Shown here piece by piece: positions 62,329 to 64,000 of a stretch of DNA of 64,000 nucleotides (within the stretch, counting starts at the first letter, position 1; the number at the start of each line of letters is the position of its first letter). Both the position numbers and the translations under genes were made by a program. The notes under the pieces were generated by a model. That model was not told the DNA's origin, did not search any database, and saw nothing but the letters and a program-made list of their open reading frames with translations. The stretch covers positions 2,671,001 through 2,735,000 of the forward strand of contig NZ_CP075566.1 of NCBI RefSeq assembly GCF_018502625.1, written 5' to 3'. Source of the stretch: Pseudomonas hormoni. GTDB lineage: Bacteria > Pseudomonadota > Gammaproteobacteria > Pseudomonadales > Pseudomonadaceae.

Positions 62329-63612
62329 TCAAACCGCCAGTTGACCACCGGCAATCGCCGCCGAAGCCGCCAGCATCGCCCGCAACAGCACCGCACAGCC
62401 GGCCGCCAGATCATCCGGCGCGGCGTTTTCGATTTCGTTGTGGCTGATGCCGCCCTCGCACGGGACGAAGATCATCCCGGCCGGGCCGAGTTCGGCGAGG
62501 AAAATTGCGTCGTGCCCTGCCCCGCTGACGATGTCCATGTGCGACAGGCCCAACCCTTGCGCGGCATTGCGTACCGCTTCAACGCAGCCCTTGTCGAAGT
62601 ACAGCGGCGGGAAGTCGGCGGTGGGCGTGAGCTCGAAGGTCAGGCCGTGTTCTTCGCAGGTGGTTTCGATGACTTCGCGGACTTCGGCGATCATTGAATC
62701 CAGGCGCGCCGGTTCCAGATGACGGAAGTCCAGGGTCATCCGCACTTCGCCGGGGATGACGTTGCGCGAGCCCGGGTAGGCTTGCAGGCAACCGACGGTG
62801 CCGCAGGCGTGGGGTTGATGGCCGAGGGCGGCGCGGTTGACGGCGCCGACGATGACGGACGCACCGACCAATGCGTCCTTGCGCAGGTGCATCGGGGTGG
62901 GTCCGGCGTGGGCTTCGACACCGCGCAATTTCAGGTCGAACCATTTCTGCCCAAGCGCGCCCATCACCACACCGATGGTTTTACGTTCGTCTTCAAGGAT
63001 CGGGCCCTGTTCGATGTGGGCTTCGAAATAGGCACCGACCGCATGGCCGCTGACCTTGCGCGGGCCGGCATAGCCAATCGCGTTCAGTGCATCGCCGACG
63101 GTGATGCCTTCGGCGTCGACCTTGGCCAGCGTTTCTTCGAGGGTGAATTTTTCCGCGAACACCCCGGAGCCCATCATGCACGGGGCGAAGCGCGAACCTT
63201 CTTCGTTGGTCCAGACCACCACTTCCAGCGGTGCTTCGGTTTCCACACCGAGGTCGTTGAGGGTGCGCAGCACTTCGACGCCGGCGAGCACGCCAAAGCA
63301 GCCGTCGAACTTGCCGCCGGTGGGTTGGGTGTCGATGTGGCTGCCGGTCATCACTGGTGGCAGGTTCGGGATACGGCCGGGGCGGCGGGCGAAGATGTTG
63401 CCGACGGCGTCGATGCTGACGGTGCAGCCAGCCTCCTCGCACCACCGGACGAAAATGTCTCGGGCCTGGCGGTCAAGGTCGGTCAGGGCCAGGCGACAGA
63501 CGCCGCCCTTGACGGTGGCGCCGAGCTGGGCCAGGTCCATGAGCGACTGCCACAGGCGGTCGCGGTTGATGTGCTGATGGGTGGATTGCAGAACGTCTAC
63601 GGCAGCGTTCAT
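62329..63612 (-). CDS. Zn-dependent amidase/hydantoinase-carbamoylase family hydrolase (beta-ureidopropionase or N-carbamoyl-amino-acid hydrolase)
   Basis: A 427-residue M20-type metallo-amidase. Metal-binding segments are GSHIDTQPTGGKFDGCFGVLAG, NEEGSRFAPCMMGS, AHIEQGPILEDE and GGISHNEIE; the dimerisation-domain motif is GVEAHAGPTPM. The family hydrolyses N-carbamoyl-beta-alanine or N-carbamoyl amino acids. The neighbouring NCS1 nucleobase/hydantoin transporter suggests reductive pyrimidine catabolism. Confidence 0.88.
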   Translation of the reverse strand: MNAAVDVLQSTHQHINRDRLWQSLMDLAQLGATVKGGVCRLALTDLDRQARDIFVRWCEEAGCTVSIDAVGNIFARRPGRIPNLPPVMTGSHIDTQPTGGKFDGCFGVLAGVEVLRTLNDLGVETEAPLEVVVWTNEEGSRFAPCMMGSGVFAEKFTLEETLAKVDAEGITVGDALNAIGYAGPRKVSGHAVGAYFEAHIEQGPILEDERKTIGVVMGALGQKWFDLKLRGVEAHAGPTPMHLRKDALVGASVIVGAVNRAALGHQPHACGTVGCLQAYPGSRNVIPGEVRMTLDFRHLEPARLDSMIAEVREVIETTCEEHGLTFELTPTADFPPLYFDKGCVEAVRNAAQGLGLSHMDIVSGAGHDAIFLAELGPAGMIFVPCEGGISHNEIENAAPDDLAAGCAVLLRAMLAASAAIAGGQLAV

Positions 63613-63676
63613 GGTGATCTCCTCAGGCAGTTGTTATAGGTTTTTTCAGGCAATTCGGTGGTGGGTTTGAGGCCGT

Positions 63677-63770
63677 CATCGCGGGCAAGCCCGCTCCCAC
63701 AGGGATTGAGGTCGAACACAATTGTTGTGTACATCCGATCAATTGTGGGAGCGGGCTTGCCCGCGATGGG
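63677..63770. repeat. REP palindrome (CATCGCGGGCAAGCCCGCTCCC type)
   Basis: Inverted arms flank an AT-rich centre with CAATTGTTGTGTACATCCGATCAATTG in outline, between the hydrolase and transporter genes. Confidence 0.85.
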
Positions 63771-63778
63771 GCCCGTAT

Positions 63779-64000
63779 TCACACCGCCGTTTTCGCAACA
63801 GACGGACTGGGCCGCATCGAGCACAACCCGTAATAAATCAACCCGCCAAGGGCCGAGCCAGTGAACCAGCCATAGCTGTAAAACCAGCTGAACGCATCGC
63901 TGCCGAGCGACAGCAGCGTCAACACCACCGGCACACCAAACGCGATAAAGCCGAACCAGTTCCACGCCGGATACACGTCATCGCGATAAAGCCCGGCCAG
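63779..64000 (-). CDS. NCS1-family nucleobase/hydantoin transporter, C-terminal end (truncated by window)
   Basis: The last 73 codons, open to the window edge (LAGLYRDDVYPAWNWFGFIAFGVP onward). Two hydrophobic helices and the aromatic-rich SWFYSYGWFTGSALGGLIYYGL match the C-termini of NCS1 symporters for uracil, allantoin or hydantoin. Upstream of and co-directional with the ureidopropionase-type hydrolase. Confidence 0.8.
   Translation of the reverse strand: MAGLYRDDVYPAWNWFGFIAFGVPVVLTLLSLGSDAFSWFYSYGWFTGSALGGLIYYGLCSMRPSPSVAKTAV

Noticed and set aside
63609..63965. 118-codon minus-strand frame near the window end
   Set aside because: It is out of frame with the NCS1 C-terminus and passes through a REP; the NCS1 frame has clear transporter helices.

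Overview
The window is a contiguous chromosomal stretch from a Pseudomonas of the P. fluorescens group. The evidence is roughly 60% GC codon use, many Pseudomonas-type REP palindromes (cores such as GAGGGAGCTTGCTCCC and GGGCAAGCCCGC), and recognisable Pseudomonas genes: mltD, an npp-type peptide importer, fabI, nnrS with a ppyR-like partner, miaE, acnB and a DUF1652 gene. I see no tRNA, rRNA, CRISPR array, prophage or complete insertion sequence.

Layout. 1-9.7 kb: the 3' part of mltD, a five-gene peptide/peptidyl-nucleoside ABC importer (nppA1A2BCD type), then fabI. 9.8-15.8 kb: LysR/VOC and SDR/LysR divergent pairs, a small GGDEF protein, and a ppyR-like gene plus nnrS preceded by three GT-N7-AC sites and a sigma-54-like promoter, a NorR/FhpR-type nitric-oxide-responsive arrangement. 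15.9-20.2 kb: a complete FecI/FecR/TonB-receptor surface-signalling module. A second, non-signalling receptor at 39.4 kb carries nearly the same upstream block. 20.2-28.9 kb: PhnB-like, AraC, LysE and EamA genes, with a 417-bp tandem array of REP plus lysE 3' fragments beside lysE. 29-34.7 kb: alkylation repair (ada, a PEP-mutase-family gene, an alkA-like gene), a large orphan protein and a Sco1/PCuAC copper-delivery pair. 34.8-39.3 kb: polyamine/agmatine genes with a LysR regulator, a thioesterase and a GFA protein. 42-47.4 kb: MipA-like outer-membrane protein, an RstAB-like two-component system, miaE, a tandem universal stress protein behind a perfect Anr/FNR box, and a DUF1289 protein. 47.4-52.2 kb: a 160-bp inverted-repeat element, a structured leader, acnB and a serine/threonine-type transporter. 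52.5-56.7 kb: tautomerase, TetR, hydroxyacid dehydrogenase and a phosphotransferase/SDR pair.

56.8-64 kb holds the best candidate for something undescribed. Two paralogous, signal-less proteins built of repeated beta-sandwich-like modules (545 and 329 aa) flank a three-PAS LuxR-type regulator, a tiny lipoprotein and a DUF1652 gene. Both paralogues have the same promoter: an 18-bp palindrome of lux-box form (CT-N12-AG), exactly 22 bp upstream of a GATA(A/G)T -10-like hexamer, with a second conserved block just upstream. The window ends in a pyrimidine/hydantoin-type hydrolase and the C-terminus of an NCS1 transporter.
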